A DNA stretch of 64,000 bases, from assembly GCA_035626235.1 (NCBI GenBank), contig DASPOB010000027.1, positions 9,371-73,370 of the forward strand, given 5' to 3'. Source of the stretch: DATFYP01 sp035626235 (lineage in GTDB: Archaea; Thermoproteota; Nitrososphaeria; Nitrososphaerales; Gagatemarchaeaceae). Made by a program: the position numbers and the translations under genes. Position 1 is the first letter of the stretch; each line of letters opens with the position of its first letter. Of the stretch, positions 1 through 8,683 are shown piece by piece. Below the pieces are notes generated by a model. That model saw nothing but the letters and a program-made list of their open reading frames with translations. It had not been told where the DNA came from and did not search any database.

Positions 1-127
1 GCCATCTGCAGCACTCGGCCCTCTCTGCAGGGGTCTTGCGCTCGTCCGCGGCCTCGGTTTCCAACGACGCCATGGCCCTGCCGTACTCACCATTGTGAAT
101 CATGACTACTATTTCCTGGAGGCTCAT
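1..127 (-). CDS. Hypothetical protein, 5' part only (runs off left edge)
   Basis: An open frame begins with ATG at 127 on the minus strand and stays open to base 1, giving 42 residues of a helical, acidic N-terminus starting MSLQEIVVMIHNGEYGRAM. A TATA-like element (CTTATGATG on the minus strand, about 152-160) lies some 29 bases upstream, as expected for a leaderless archaeal gene. The pattern of short amphipathic helices might be the start of a TPR-like protein, but too little is visible to name it. The rest lies outside the window. Confidence 0.5.
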   Translation of the reverse strand, partial: MSLQEIVVMIHNGEYGRAMASLETEAADERKTPAERAECCRW

Positions 128-284
128 AGGCAATCACCGTGGGGGTCCGCCATCATAAGACATCTTGTCGCGCCCGCATTACCTCGGACTCAAAATCCTC
201 TCACAGTCTTCCTTCGAGCGAATCTCGAACTGGCCGCCAGGACCCTCTCTAAGCTTTAATCCAACCCCTTGAGCACTCTCTCCT

Positions 285-830
285 ATGCTCGAACTCGGAC
301 AACACGCCCCGGACTTCGACCTGCCGGGGGTAGACGGCCGCAGCTACACTCTGGCAGCCTTCTCTGGCAAGCCCGTCCTCGTCGTCATCTTCTCCTGCAA
401 CCACTGTCCATACGTAAAGGACTACGAGGAGAGGATGGTTGCCATCCAGGGCGAGTACGCGGGGAAAGGCGTCCAATTCATCGCGATCAACTCTAACGAC
501 GAACAGGCCTATCCTGAGGACAGTTTCCCCGAGATGGTGAAGCGGGCAAAGGAAAAGGCCTTCAACTTCCCCTACCTCAGGGACCAGTCGCAGAAGGTCG
601 TCGAAGCCTACGGCGCCGTTTGCACACCGCACGTATTCGCATTCGACGCCAAGAGGGTTCTTCGGTACAGGGGGAGGATAGACGATTCGAGGGACCCCAA
701 CAAGGTGACTGCTCACGACCTCAGGAACGCCCTGTCCGACCTGACCTCGTCTCACGAAGTGAGGACCCCCGACACCAGACCATTCGGATGTAGCATCAAG
801 TGGATGCAGCTCAAGCCCAACAGGGCCTAA
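285..830 (+). CDS. Thioredoxin-fold redoxin (AhpC/TSA-TlpA type)
   Basis: A 181-residue protein of the thioredoxin fold. The N-terminus (LGQHAPDFDLPGVDG) is the usual redoxin opening, and the redox motif CNHC is at residues 38-41 within SCNHCPYVKDYEER. The TPHVFAFD segment supplies the cis-proline. Proteins of this CNHCPY subfamily are thought to act as thiol-disulfide reductants or peroxiredoxin-like enzymes; the substrate here is unknown. There is no signal peptide, so it is probably cytosolic. A TATA-like CTTTAATCC at 254-262 lies about 26 bases before the ATG, suggesting a leaderless message. The Tag gene follows at once and may be cotranscribed. Confidence 0.85.
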   Translation: MLELGQHAPDFDLPGVDGRSYTLAAFSGKPVLVVIFSCNHCPYVKDYEERMVAIQGEYAGKGVQFIAINSNDEQAYPEDSFPEMVKRAKEKAFNFPYLRDQSQKVVEAYGAVCTPHVFAFDAKRVLRYRGRIDDSRDPNKVTAHDLRNALSDLTSSHEVRTPDTRPFGCSIKWMQLKPNRA

Positions 831-850
831 GAGTCGCCAGGGATGCGAAA

Positions 851-1426
851 GTGCAGGAGAAATCCAGATGTGGCTGGGTGCCGCCGGACGACCCCTTGTA
901 CCTCGCCTACCATGACACAGAGTGGGGAGTACCTCTCCACGACGACAAGAGGCTCTTCGAGTTCCTAGTCCTAGAGGGAATGCAGGCGGGGTTGAGCTGG
1001 GGAACCATTCTGAAGAAGAGGGAGAACTTCAGAAGAGCCTTCGAAGGTTTCGACCCAGAGCAGATTGCCAGGTACGACGGGAGGAAGGTGAGAAGGCTCT
1101 TGTCTGACCCGGGCATAGTCCGGAACAGACTGAAGGTCTGGGCCGCGGTCACCAACGCGAGGGCGTTCCTGTCAGTTCAGCGGGAGTTCGGGAGCTTCGA
1201 CTCCTACATCTGGAGGTTCGCAGGAGGCCGACCCAGGGTCAACAGGTGGCACAGCCTGAATCAGATTCCCGCAAAGACAAGGGAGGCAGAGGAGATGAGC
1301 AGGGACCTGTTATCCCGGGGATTCAAGTTCGTCGGCCCCACCATCTGCTACGCGCACATGCAGGCAACCGGAATGGTAAACGATCATGTCACGACTTGTT
1401 TCCGATACGGAGAGCTGAAGACCTAG
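851..1426 (+). CDS. tag: DNA-3-methyladenine glycosylase I
   Basis: Base-excision repair enzyme removing 3-methyladenine from alkylated DNA. The Tag hallmarks are all present: RCGW at the N-terminus, YHDTEWGVP, EGMQAGLSWGTILKKREN, then FKFVGPTICYAHMQATG and VNDHVTTCF. The N-terminal Cys, the YHD His and the C-terminal His and Cys match the zinc site of the family. The frame is open from a GTG at 800, but that start would overlap the redoxin gene. I chose GTG 851 because it places RCGW at the normal distance from the N-terminus and follows an AGGGATG purine run. Length is then 191 residues, usual for Tag. Confidence 0.93.
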   Translation: MQEKSRCGWVPPDDPLYLAYHDTEWGVPLHDDKRLFEFLVLEGMQAGLSWGTILKKRENFRRAFEGFDPEQIARYDGRKVRRLLSDPGIVRNRLKVWAAVTNARAFLSVQREFGSFDSYIWRFAGGRPRVNRWHSLNQIPAKTREAEEMSRDLLSRGFKFVGPTICYAHMQATGMVNDHVTTCFRYGELKT

Positions 1427-1451
1427 CCGGCTCCGTCCCTTCGGCCACGGT

Positions 1452-1898
1452 TCAAGGCTGGTCGTGTTCGGAGCGCAGGTCCAGTCCCTGAGACAGAACA
1501 GACTTCAGGTTGGTCAGGAAGTATGCCCATCCCGACTGGACTGCCCCATACAGCCAGATCCAGTCGTCCCCCTCTCCGAAGCCCGTATGCCTTACTGTGA
1601 GCAAGGTACCGCGTCCATTCTTTTTCAGGGTGAAGCGTGCTTCAGTCAAGAGAACTTTTCCCTTGACTTTGTTGGGCCACGACAGGACTAGGAGGCGATC
1701 GGTGACGACCTTCTTTACTTCGCCCTTCTGGTTCGGGTAGCCCTTCCAGGCAAATGTATAGCCGCTGCCTTCGACCGGTTTGATCCTCGCAGAATCCAAG
1801 AACCACCCCGTGAGCTGTTTTGGCTCGGTAAGGGCCCGGAACACCGTCCCTGGGGCGGCATCGTAGAAGTACGTCTGCGTGATGGTCCTCTTGCTCAT
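1452..1898 (-). CDS. SRPBCC (AHSA1/START-like) domain protein
   Basis: A 148-residue single-domain protein. The N-terminal stretch TQTYFYDAAPGTVFRALTEP, the middle GSGYTFAWKGY and the C-terminal GWAYFLTNLKSVL are the familiar order of AHSA1-type SRPBCC domains, which form a hydrophobic pocket. Members bind lipids or other hydrophobic ligands or act as chaperone cofactors; the ligand cannot be told here. No signal peptide or membrane helix. It is convergent with tag and has its own ATG start at 1898. A second protein of the same superfamily is encoded at 46443-46916. Confidence 0.8.
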   Translation of the reverse strand: MSKRTITQTYFYDAAPGTVFRALTEPKQLTGWFLDSARIKPVEGSGYTFAWKGYPNQKGEVKKVVTDRLLVLSWPNKVKGKVLLTEARFTLKKNGRGTLLTVRHTGFGEGDDWIWLYGAVQSGWAYFLTNLKSVLSQGLDLRSEHDQP

Positions 1899-1956
1899 GG
1901 TAGTGCACCCATTCTCCCCTCACCCTACGGATAAAGGAATATCCCGCCTCGCAGCC

Positions 1957-3660
1957 TTATAGACGGCTCTCTGTCCACGCGCCCACTATCTTCCTCAGTG
2001 CTTCCAGAGGCACCGCGCCGCTCCCGAGCACGGCATCGTGAAACGCGCGTATGTCGAACTTCTTGCCGAGCCTCTTCTCTGCCCTCCGCCTGAGGCGCAT
2101 TATCTCCAGTTGTCCCGTCTTGTAGGCGAGCGCCTGCCCAGGCCACGTGATGTACCTGTCCACTTCATTCACTATGTTGTTCTTCGCCAGCGCCGAGTTT
2201 TTCATCATGAAGTCTATGGCCTGCTCACGTGACCAGCCCTTCGCATGCATCCCGGTGTCGACCACGAGTCGGCACGCTCTCCAGGAGTCATACGACAGGC
2301 GGCCAATCCTGTCCAAGTCAGATGAATACAGTCCCATCTCGTCCGCAAGACCTTCGGTGTAGAGGCCCCACCCTTCCACGAAGGCTGTCACTCCGCTGTA
2401 CCTTCGGAAGTCGGGAAGGCCTTCGAGTTCTTGCGCTATCGCTATCTGAAGGTGGTGTCCCGGCACAGACTCGTGGTAAGCCAACGCTTCCGCCTCGTAT
2501 CTGGGCCGGGTCTCGGGGGAGGACGTGTTGATGTAGTAGCTACCTGGGCGCGACCCATCGGCCGCGGACTGGCGGTAGTAGGCGAGTGTTGAGTGCTTCT
2601 CCTCGTGCTCTTCCATTCGCACGACCACGCAGTCGGCCTCCGGGAGCCTGCCAAACCACTTGGGGATCGCAGCCTTGGCCCTGGAGAGGGCGTCTTCAGC
2701 CTTGGCGGCCACTTCGTCTCGACTGCTGAAGTACAGTGACCTATCAGTACGCAGCCGCTCGAGAATCCGGGGCCTGTCGCGCGTCCCGAGGACCTTCTCC
2801 CCTAGCTTCTCCATCTCTCCGTTGATCCTTTCCACTTCCCGCAATCCTGTCCGATGGAACCCATCCACCGGCAGGTCAAGCGAGGTGTGCACCTTGGTCA
2901 GTCTGGCGTACGCGTCCGGGCCCCCCGGGACATGCATTATTCCCGGACGCTCCTGAGGGCGCGCCCCTGGGAGCACTTCCGACTTCAGGAACTTGAGGTA
3001 TCGGGCGAAAGCGGGCCCGATTGATGCCTTCGTGGCTTCGGTCAGCCCCTTATTGAACGCCCGGACATCTCTTTCGGGCCAGTCTTCATGCGGCTGCGCC
3101 AGGGGGCGCAAGAAGGGCCACTCTTTCGTCTGTCTTGCGAGCAAGTCCCGAAGCTCTTCGATTGTCTTCTCCACGCAGATTCTCGCGGCGAATTTGCCTT
3201 TCGCGGCTCCGCGCCCGAGGTTCGCCATGTGGTCGTCAAGGAACCCCCCCATGGCATTCCAGCGCTTTGCCATGGCCTTGCCTTCCGCCAGGGTTCTGAC
3301 CAGCTGGTAAGACTCCGTGTTCTGGAATTCGACTTGAGGCCCCCCCAGCGGGTCAACAGTCCAATCGTCCAAGCCGCAGCTGGAAAAGTCGAGCATCGCT
3401 CTTGCCTCTACCAACAGCACGGTCCGGGTCAGCTTGTCGGCCTCCGAGAGCGAGCTTTCGTCAATCTCCGTGCAGCGCCTGATGATGGCTGCGACCTGCC
3501 GCTCTCTACGCAGCCTTCCCTGCGGGGTGATGTCTTGCAGACGGTCATCGTAGCGCCTGTCTCCCAGCACCGTGGCGTACAGCGGATCGGCTACCATGCG
3601 CATCTCCCAATACTCCTTCGCGAGCGCAGCCAACGAATTCGATTCGGATGAGGGTCCCAT
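1957..3660 (-). CDS. DUF885 family putative metal-dependent peptidase
   Basis: A 567-residue protein matching the DUF885 family throughout. The motif HESVPGHHLQ (about residues 396-405) and AFVEGWGLYTE (about 426-436) are the putative metal-binding and catalytic segments, resembling gluzincin-type HExxxH peptidases. The family is annotated as carboxypeptidase- or oligopeptidase-like, but the substrate is uncertain. Size is typical and no signal peptide is visible, so a cytosolic enzyme is likely. A TATA-like TCAAATAAGG lies about 30 bases before the ATG. It belongs to a peptidase-rich neighbourhood with S9, M24 and M61 members. Confidence 0.85.
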   Translation of the reverse strand: MGPSSESNSLAALAKEYWEMRMVADPLYATVLGDRRYDDRLQDITPQGRLRRERQVAAIIRRCTEIDESSLSEADKLTRTVLLVEARAMLDFSSCGLDDWTVDPLGGPQVEFQNTESYQLVRTLAEGKAMAKRWNAMGGFLDDHMANLGRGAAKGKFAARICVEKTIEELRDLLARQTKEWPFLRPLAQPHEDWPERDVRAFNKGLTEATKASIGPAFARYLKFLKSEVLPGARPQERPGIMHVPGGPDAYARLTKVHTSLDLPVDGFHRTGLREVERINGEMEKLGEKVLGTRDRPRILERLRTDRSLYFSSRDEVAAKAEDALSRAKAAIPKWFGRLPEADCVVVRMEEHEEKHSTLAYYRQSAADGSRPGSYYINTSSPETRPRYEAEALAYHESVPGHHLQIAIAQELEGLPDFRRYSGVTAFVEGWGLYTEGLADEMGLYSSDLDRIGRLSYDSWRACRLVVDTGMHAKGWSREQAIDFMMKNSALAKNNIVNEVDRYITWPGQALAYKTGQLEIMRLRRRAEKRLGKKFDIRAFHDAVLGSGAVPLEALRKIVGAWTESRL

Positions 3661-3736
3661 GTAGCTCTCGGCTATTTCGGATTCGTTCCTTATTTGAGTC
3701 TCGTCTTGCCTCTCGAAGAGGCCGACAGGCTGCGGG

Positions 3737-4129
3737 TCAGCCCATCTGCGCGATGCGTTCGGGCTTGATTCGGATGATCACCCTTGGCTGGTCGGCGCTG
3801 TGGTTGGTGTACTTTCTGCCATGGTACTTCATTGAGAGCCTGTCGATTCCCTCCTCGGCGTCTTTCTCGGTGATTTCGATTGCCTTCCCACGTATCATCA
3901 CTGTCGAGTAGGGATTTGCCATGTCGAATATGCAAAGCGCAACTCTTGGGTCCCTTTTCAGGTTCCTATATCGCTGCCTGGTGGTTGTGGCGTTTATCAC
4001 GATGGTGTCGCCCTCCCTTTCGATCCATACCACTGCGACCTGGGGCGAGCCATCCGGCATGATGGTCGCCACGCTTGCGAAGTTCTTTCCGTCTATCAGT
4101 TTCTTCGCCAACTCTGTGAGTAAGGCCAT
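3737..4129 (-). CDS. PPOX-class (FMN or F420-dependent) oxidoreductase
   Basis: A 130-residue split-barrel protein of the pyridoxamine-phosphate-oxidase-like superfamily. The order FASVATIMPDGSPQVAVVWIE, TTRQRYRNLKRDPRVAL and YSTVMIRGKAIEI is the usual one for small TIGR03618-type proteins, many of which bind F420 rather than FMN. The conserved R-N-L-K-R-D-P segment binds the cofactor phosphate in relatives. The substrate is unknown. It starts with ATG and probably acts in the cytosol as a dimer, as family members do. The choice between FMN and F420 cannot be made from the sequence alone. Confidence 0.85.
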   Translation of the reverse strand: MALLTELAKKLIDGKNFASVATIMPDGSPQVAVVWIEREGDTIVINATTTRQRYRNLKRDPRVALCIFDMANPYSTVMIRGKAIEITEKDAEEGIDRLSMKYHGRKYTNHSADQPRVIIRIKPERIAQMG

Positions 4130-4198
4130 GGCCTGTGGACGTATTATGCCACTGGTTAAGTCTCCCTCCGCGGATTGGAGCCGGCTGCCTGGAACCCT

Positions 4199-5854
4199 TC
4201 AGGCTGCAGCTTCGCGCCCTGAGAGGGCTCCCCCTGCGGGGCATCCGCACCCCGGTGCATGACCACCCCTTCTCAGCGTACCCGAATACAATTCCGTCTC
4301 CAACTTCTTCCCCGCTCTCGCTTCCCACTGCTCGATGGGGACCCCGTACTTTTGCTGGATTCTGTCCCGATAGAACTCGGGTAACACATTGAATGCGCAG
4401 AAGGGTATGATCCTCTGGTCCGGGGTGAGGTAGTGGATGTCGCAGCGCTGCACGCGCTCGATGTCGTAGTTGAACTTGTCCTGGAAGTGCATCAGCCCGA
4501 TTAGCATGGATTTCCGGTGGAACTCTCCAATGGCTCGGTAGTCGTGCCTTATCAGGGCGTCTGTGACGAGCCTCGCGAAGCTCAGGCCTCTGGGCTGCTT
4601 CTCCTTCGTGACGAAGCTCCGAATCCTCGCCAGAACCTTCGAGGCGACGACATAGCGATTCGACCCGGACTGGATTTCTTCCTGCTTCTCCTCGAGGTAC
4701 TCCATGAGCCCGTCTATGTCCACGAACTCGGGGAGGGGAACCAACCTCTGCCGGTCGGAGTCGCTGAAGACATAGGTGGCCGCACCGCAGACGAAGTGCA
4801 CGGAGAGCTCGTACTGGGCCCTGTTAGTGAGAGCCTCCACGAAGTTGGTCAGTGGCGAACAGCTCGGCACGGGGAACCAGTGTTCCGTCTTGATTATCCC
4901 GTTCGTCTGCTCCTCGATTCTTTCTAGGCAGTCCGGTATTGTGATTCTGAGGTTCCTTCGTTCGGTGTTCGTCAGCCTCCCCGTCAGTGACACAGGCTGG
5001 AAGTTGACCGCTCTGACCACATCGATGTTCCTCTGCCCAAATCGTATGATGTCTCCGAGTTCGTGGTCGTTAACGGACTTGATCACGGTGGGAACGAGAA
5101 CGACCCCCAGGCCCGCCCTCCTGCATGACTCGATAGCATAGGGCACCTCCCAGTGGTTTTTCGGATTGGTCCTCGGAGTGACCCCATCGAAGCTCATGTA
5201 GAGGTTCGAGACCCCCGCCTCTCTCAGCTTGTTGGCCAGCCCGGGATCCAAAGCTAGGTTGATTCCGTTCGTGTTCAGTTGCACATGGTCGACCCCCTCC
5301 TCCTTCAGTATCTTGACAATCTGGGGCAGGTCCGTGCGCAAGGTCGGTTCTCCTCCTGTGATTTGGACCGAGTTTCCCGCGACGGGTCTTTCCGCCTTGA
5401 GTGAGCGGGCCATCTCTCTTATCTGGTCCAAAGTGGGTTCGTACACGTATGCACCCTCGAGCCCCTTTCTCACGTAGAAGAAGCAGTACCAGCAGGTGAG
5501 GTCGCACCTGTTCGTCACATCGATGTTCGAGAGGCCTGTGTGGGAGAGATGGTCCACGCAGAGCCCGCAATTGGCTGGGCAGGCGGGAGCGTCCATGGGG
5601 ACATTCGCTGGCAGTACGCCTTTTCCGTCCTTCCAGTATCTGGAGAATCTGGCGTAGGTTACGTACGAGCCGAAGTAGAGTTCCTCGGCCCTCCCGTGCT
5701 CAGGGCAGTCCTTGCTGATGTACACCTTTCCTCCGCGCTCGAAGATCGCTGCGGGCAGAAGGCGGTTGCAAGAGGGGCATATCGACTGCGTCTGCCGCAA
5801 GAGGCAGCCCCTCTCCTCTTCCGGCCGCAGACTCGTGCCCGTGGTCTTAGCCAA
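4199..5854 (-). CDS. Radical SAM protein of the MJ0619/Tes (tetraether lipid synthase) type
   Basis: A 551-residue radical SAM enzyme. It has an N-terminal cysteine region (C26, C29, CPEHG at 50-54, then C92, C96, C99), the radical SAM cluster motif C117-DLT-C121-WY-C124, GGEPT at 167-171, and a Cys-rich C-terminal part ending with the segment IPFCAFNVLPEF. This order is that of MJ0619-like proteins, which include Tes, the enzyme joining two archaeol lipids tail to tail to make GDGT membrane-spanning lipids. A GDGT role fits a TACK archaeon, but the family also holds other methylases. The TTG start at 5854 lies about 40 bases after a TATA-like ACTTATATC on the minus strand. Confidence 0.78.
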   Translation of the reverse strand: MAKTTGTSLRPEEERGCLLRQTQSICPSCNRLLPAAIFERGGKVYISKDCPEHGRAEELYFGSYVTYARFSRYWKDGKGVLPANVPMDAPACPANCGLCVDHLSHTGLSNIDVTNRCDLTCWYCFFYVRKGLEGAYVYEPTLDQIREMARSLKAERPVAGNSVQITGGEPTLRTDLPQIVKILKEEGVDHVQLNTNGINLALDPGLANKLREAGVSNLYMSFDGVTPRTNPKNHWEVPYAIESCRRAGLGVVLVPTVIKSVNDHELGDIIRFGQRNIDVVRAVNFQPVSLTGRLTNTERRNLRITIPDCLERIEEQTNGIIKTEHWFPVPSCSPLTNFVEALTNRAQYELSVHFVCGAATYVFSDSDRQRLVPLPEFVDIDGLMEYLEEKQEEIQSGSNRYVVASKVLARIRSFVTKEKQPRGLSFARLVTDALIRHDYRAIGEFHRKSMLIGLMHFQDKFNYDIERVQRCDIHYLTPDQRIIPFCAFNVLPEFYRDRIQQKYGVPIEQWEARAGKKLETELYSGTLRRGGHAPGCGCPAGGALSGREAAA

Positions 5855-5995
5855 GTCGGCGTCGAACCAAGGACGACTCTCTCATGTTGCGATATAAGTC
5901 TGTGTTTCGGTTCAAATCCTGCTTGACCGGCCCGCAGAGGCGGTTCTTCCAGTCTGCATTCACCCCTAAATACGGACGTCGACGCCGAAGGGTCC

Positions 5996-6262
5996 ATGAG
6001 CGAGAAGAGTCGCCCGAGATACAGCTTCTCCAGGAAGCTGGGGGAAGGCGAATTCCTCAACTTCGCCGTCTGGTCCGGCAAGTCTAACCCCGAAGACGAG
6101 GTCGTGAGCGTGCAACTCAGAAAGTTCGACGGTGGCTGGAAGACGCTCGCTCGGCTGGGGCTCTACCGGACCAAGGCGGGGGTCTATTCCGAACTTCCCG
6201 AGAGAGTGACGGCGCAGGCCACAAGAGCGATGAGCGAGCAGGGTCAGGGGACCCCGAGTTGA
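5996..6262 (+). CDS. Hypothetical 88-residue protein coupled to an S9 peptidase
   Basis: Small soluble protein (88 residues) with one beta-rich core, FLNFAVWSGKSNPEDEVVSVQL. It has no Cys, signal peptide or membrane helix. A CTAAATA element at 5966-5972 lies about 27 bases before the ATG. Its stop codon overlaps the TTG start of the following S9 peptidase in the string TTGA at 6259-6262, so the two are probably translated together. I do not recognise the family. The pairing suggests, but does not show, a link with peptidase function. Confidence 0.7.
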   Translation: MSEKSRPRYSFSRKLGEGEFLNFAVWSGKSNPEDEVVSVQLRKFDGGWKTLARLGLYRTKAGVYSELPERVTAQATRAMSEQGQGTPS

Positions 6263-8121
6263 CCAAGACGCTTCCCGGAGAAGACTCTCCTTGGAAGAGG
6301 AGGTTCCGTCTACCTCGCATCGATGTCGACTTCGCTCAATTGAACCCCGAGCACGTTCTGGTGGCCAGCAACAGGTCAGGCATCTCTGAGCTCTACGCCT
6401 ACGACCTGCGGACCGACTCTTTGAGGCAGGCCACGAACAGGCCGTCAGGGACAATCTACGGCATGATTTCCCCCGATGGGCGCCACATTTACTATTTGGA
6501 CGACAAGAAGGGGAACGAGACCGGTCACCTCGTTCGCGTCCCCTTCGAGGGAGGCGGGAGCCCGAAGGACATGACCCCAGATCTGCCCGAGTACTCCTTG
6601 GTGGATCCTTTCGTGGACGGCACGGGCTCTCATCTGGGGGTGACGATTCCTGGCCCCGACGGCTTCGACGCCTACGTCATTGACACGGCCGGCGGTTCCG
6701 CAGAGAGACCACGAATGATCAACAGGAGCAAGAAGGCGGCCTTCGGGCCGGTCTTCTCCACCAGCGGCGAGACATCAGTCGTTGCTTCGACCGAGCGATT
6801 TGGCGGGCAGGACTTCAGCCTGATCTCGATTGACACTGGCTCCGGCAGGAAGCTCTGCGAGCTCGCTGATGAGTCGAGTCGGGTTGAGCCGTCGGATTTC
6901 TCCCCAGTCGCAGGAGACCAGCGCATGCTGGCCTCGAGCAACGGAAGCGGGGTGATGCGCCCCCTTCTATGGGACGCCAGAAGGGGAGTGAGAACGGATT
7001 TGGAAGTCCGCGGCGTCGAGGGCGACATCGAAGGGATGGGATGGTCCCCCGACGCAGGGAGGGTCCTCCTATGCCAGACCGACAGGGCGACCACTAGGCT
7101 CTGGGTCTACGACCTCAACACTGCTTCGCTCTCGAAGGTGAGCCACCCCGAAGGGGCCGTCGGCGCCGCCTGCTTTCTTACCGACGATTCGATTCTGATG
7201 TCTTGGCAGGACTCCGTGAACCCCTCCCAGCTGCTCATCCTTGACCTGAAGGATTCGTCCGCCCCCCCGAGTCGACGGCTCGCTCCAGGCGACCTCCCGA
7301 AGTCTCATCCGTGGCGGACCGCCCACTTCAGGTCGTCTGATGGCCAGGAGATTCAATGCTGGTATGCGACGCCCGACGGGAAGGGTCCGTTCGCCACTAT
7401 CCTGGAGACTCACGGGGGCCCCACCGCTGCCCAGTTCAACGCCTTCGCGCCGCGAAGTCAGGCCTGGCTCGACCACGGTTTCGCCTACGCCAGTGTCAAC
7501 TACAGGGGATCGACCACTTTTGGAAAGGAGTTCGAGAAGAAGATAATCGGAGATGTCGGGCATTGGGAAGTGGAGGACATGGTGTCGGCCCGAGAGTGGC
7601 TGGTGCGGAGCGGTATCGCAAAGCCGGACGAGGTGCTTCTCACCGGTTGGTCCTACGGGGGCTACCTCACACTCCATGCGATGGGGGTCTATCCCGACCT
7701 CTGGGCCGGAGGGATGGGAGGGGTCGTCGTGGCCGACTGGGTCGCCGAGTACGAGGACGAGCCAGAGGCGATGAGGGGGTACGATGTCGCGTTCCATGGC
7801 GGCACGCCCAAGGAAAAGATGGACAGCTACGTGCGCGCTTCCCCCATCAACTACGTGGAGAAGCTTGCCGCCCCCCTTCTCATCATCCAGGGGAAGAGTG
7901 ACGTCAGATGCCCTCCTCGTCAGGTCGAACTCTACGAGGCGAAGGCCAGGGCTCTCGGGAAACGGGTCAAAGTGGTCTGGTACGAGACAGGCCACGCAGG
8001 TTCCCGCGTGAACATGGAACTCTCCATCTCCCACCAGGAAATCATGCTCAACTGGGCGCGCGATGTGCTCGCAGCGAAAAACCAATCCATGAGTCGCCGA
8101 GGCCCAACGACCTCCGGCTAG
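6259..8121 (+). CDS. S9 family serine peptidase (acylaminoacyl-peptidase/prolyl oligopeptidase type)
   Basis: A 620-residue two-domain enzyme. The first roughly 350 residues contain repeated blades such as LLWDARRGVRTDL and LWVYDLNTASLSKV, consistent with a beta-propeller. The C-terminal alpha/beta hydrolase has THGGPTAAQ (oxyanion region), the nucleophile Ser465 in GWSYGGY, Asp548 in GKSDVRCPP and His579 in ETGHAGS, a full catalytic triad. Such enzymes release N-acylated residues or cut short peptides. There is no signal peptide, so the enzyme is cytosolic. The start is TTG overlapping the upstream stop codon (translational coupling). Confidence 0.92.
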   Translation: MTKTLPGEDSPWKRRFRLPRIDVDFAQLNPEHVLVASNRSGISELYAYDLRTDSLRQATNRPSGTIYGMISPDGRHIYYLDDKKGNETGHLVRVPFEGGGSPKDMTPDLPEYSLVDPFVDGTGSHLGVTIPGPDGFDAYVIDTAGGSAERPRMINRSKKAAFGPVFSTSGETSVVASTERFGGQDFSLISIDTGSGRKLCELADESSRVEPSDFSPVAGDQRMLASSNGSGVMRPLLWDARRGVRTDLEVRGVEGDIEGMGWSPDAGRVLLCQTDRATTRLWVYDLNTASLSKVSHPEGAVGAACFLTDDSILMSWQDSVNPSQLLILDLKDSSAPPSRRLAPGDLPKSHPWRTAHFRSSDGQEIQCWYATPDGKGPFATILETHGGPTAAQFNAFAPRSQAWLDHGFAYASVNYRGSTTFGKEFEKKIIGDVGHWEVEDMVSAREWLVRSGIAKPDEVLLTGWSYGGYLTLHAMGVYPDLWAGGMGGVVVADWVAEYEDEPEAMRGYDVAFHGGTPKEKMDSYVRASPINYVEKLAAPLLIIQGKSDVRCPPRQVELYEAKARALGKRVKVVWYETGHAGSRVNMELSISHQEIMLNWARDVLAAKNQSMSRRGPTTSG

Positions 8122-8179
8122 GGCCCGGGTGCCGCCCTGACGCAACGCCTTTCTACCGCGGGGTGTTCTCGCGGAGACG

Positions 8180-8683
8180 ATGGAGTTCCTTGAAGGCGAA
8201 AAGCTCAGGAGGCGTCTGCTTGAATGCTATTCTAGGAACCCAAGGGGATGGGATTTCATCATGTCTCCCTCTCAGAAGTCTGGGTTCTATGACGGCGTGG
8301 TCGCCGGACCGGAGGGGACCTGGATGCTCAAGATAGACTCGCTGTTCAAGCCCTTTCCCACGGTTATTGGAGCGCCGACTGAAGAGGCCCCGAAGGCGCC
8401 GCGCACGGCCTTCCCTTTCGGGTTCAGGAAGCTTCCCCCCCATGTAATTCTCCGGTTGCTGGGTGGGGCTCAGGTGTCCGGAGACGAGAGAATGGCGAGC
8501 CTGGTTTCGGTGCTCAGTTCAGAGACCGTGGTCCCGGAGGAGGGGGCGAGCTACGCTCAGGGGCCCTTCGTCCTGACAAGGCCGGGGAAAGTCGACCTGT
8601 CTGAGAACCAGAGAGAGCTGGACGACAGGCTCACGTCGGAGATGCGAAGATTCCTGAGGCTCAGGTACCCAGCCTACGGCTGA
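8180..8683 (+). CDS. Hypothetical protein (167 residues)
   Basis: A soluble protein of 167 residues beginning with ATG. Visible features are an N-terminal basic helix (EGEKLRRRLLECYSRN), a segment GFYDGVVAGPEGTWMLKIDS and a charged C-terminal helix (QRELDDRLTSEMRRFLRLRY). I do not recognise the family and see no catalytic motif. It follows the S9 peptidase by about 58 bases on the same strand and may be its third operon gene. Its last codons overlap the 3' end of the convergent endonuclease V gene by 10 bases. Confidence 0.65.
   Translation: MEFLEGEKLRRRLLECYSRNPRGWDFIMSPSQKSGFYDGVVAGPEGTWMLKIDSLFKPFPTVIGAPTEEAPKAPRTAFPFGFRKLPPHVILRLLGGAQVSGDERMASLVSVLSSETVVPEEGASYAQGPFVLTRPGKVDLSENQRELDDRLTSEMRRFLRLRYPAYG

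Noticed and set aside
800..850. Longer N-terminus for tag from GTG 800
   Set aside because: It would overlap the redoxin gene and put 17 unrelated residues before RCGW; GTG 851 fits better.
5841..5930. tRNA-like boxes: TAGCCAAGTCGG (box A like) at 5848-5859 and GGTTCAAATCC (box B like) at 5909-5919
   Set aside because: The T stem pairs at only about three of five positions and no matching acceptor stem could be formed on either strand, so this is not an intact tRNA. A degenerate tRNA remnant cannot be excluded.
7069..8145. Minus-strand open frame of 358 codons
   Set aside because: It mirrors the S9 peptidase gene, whose catalytic triad is complete; the antisense translation is Gly/Arg/His-rich without family features.
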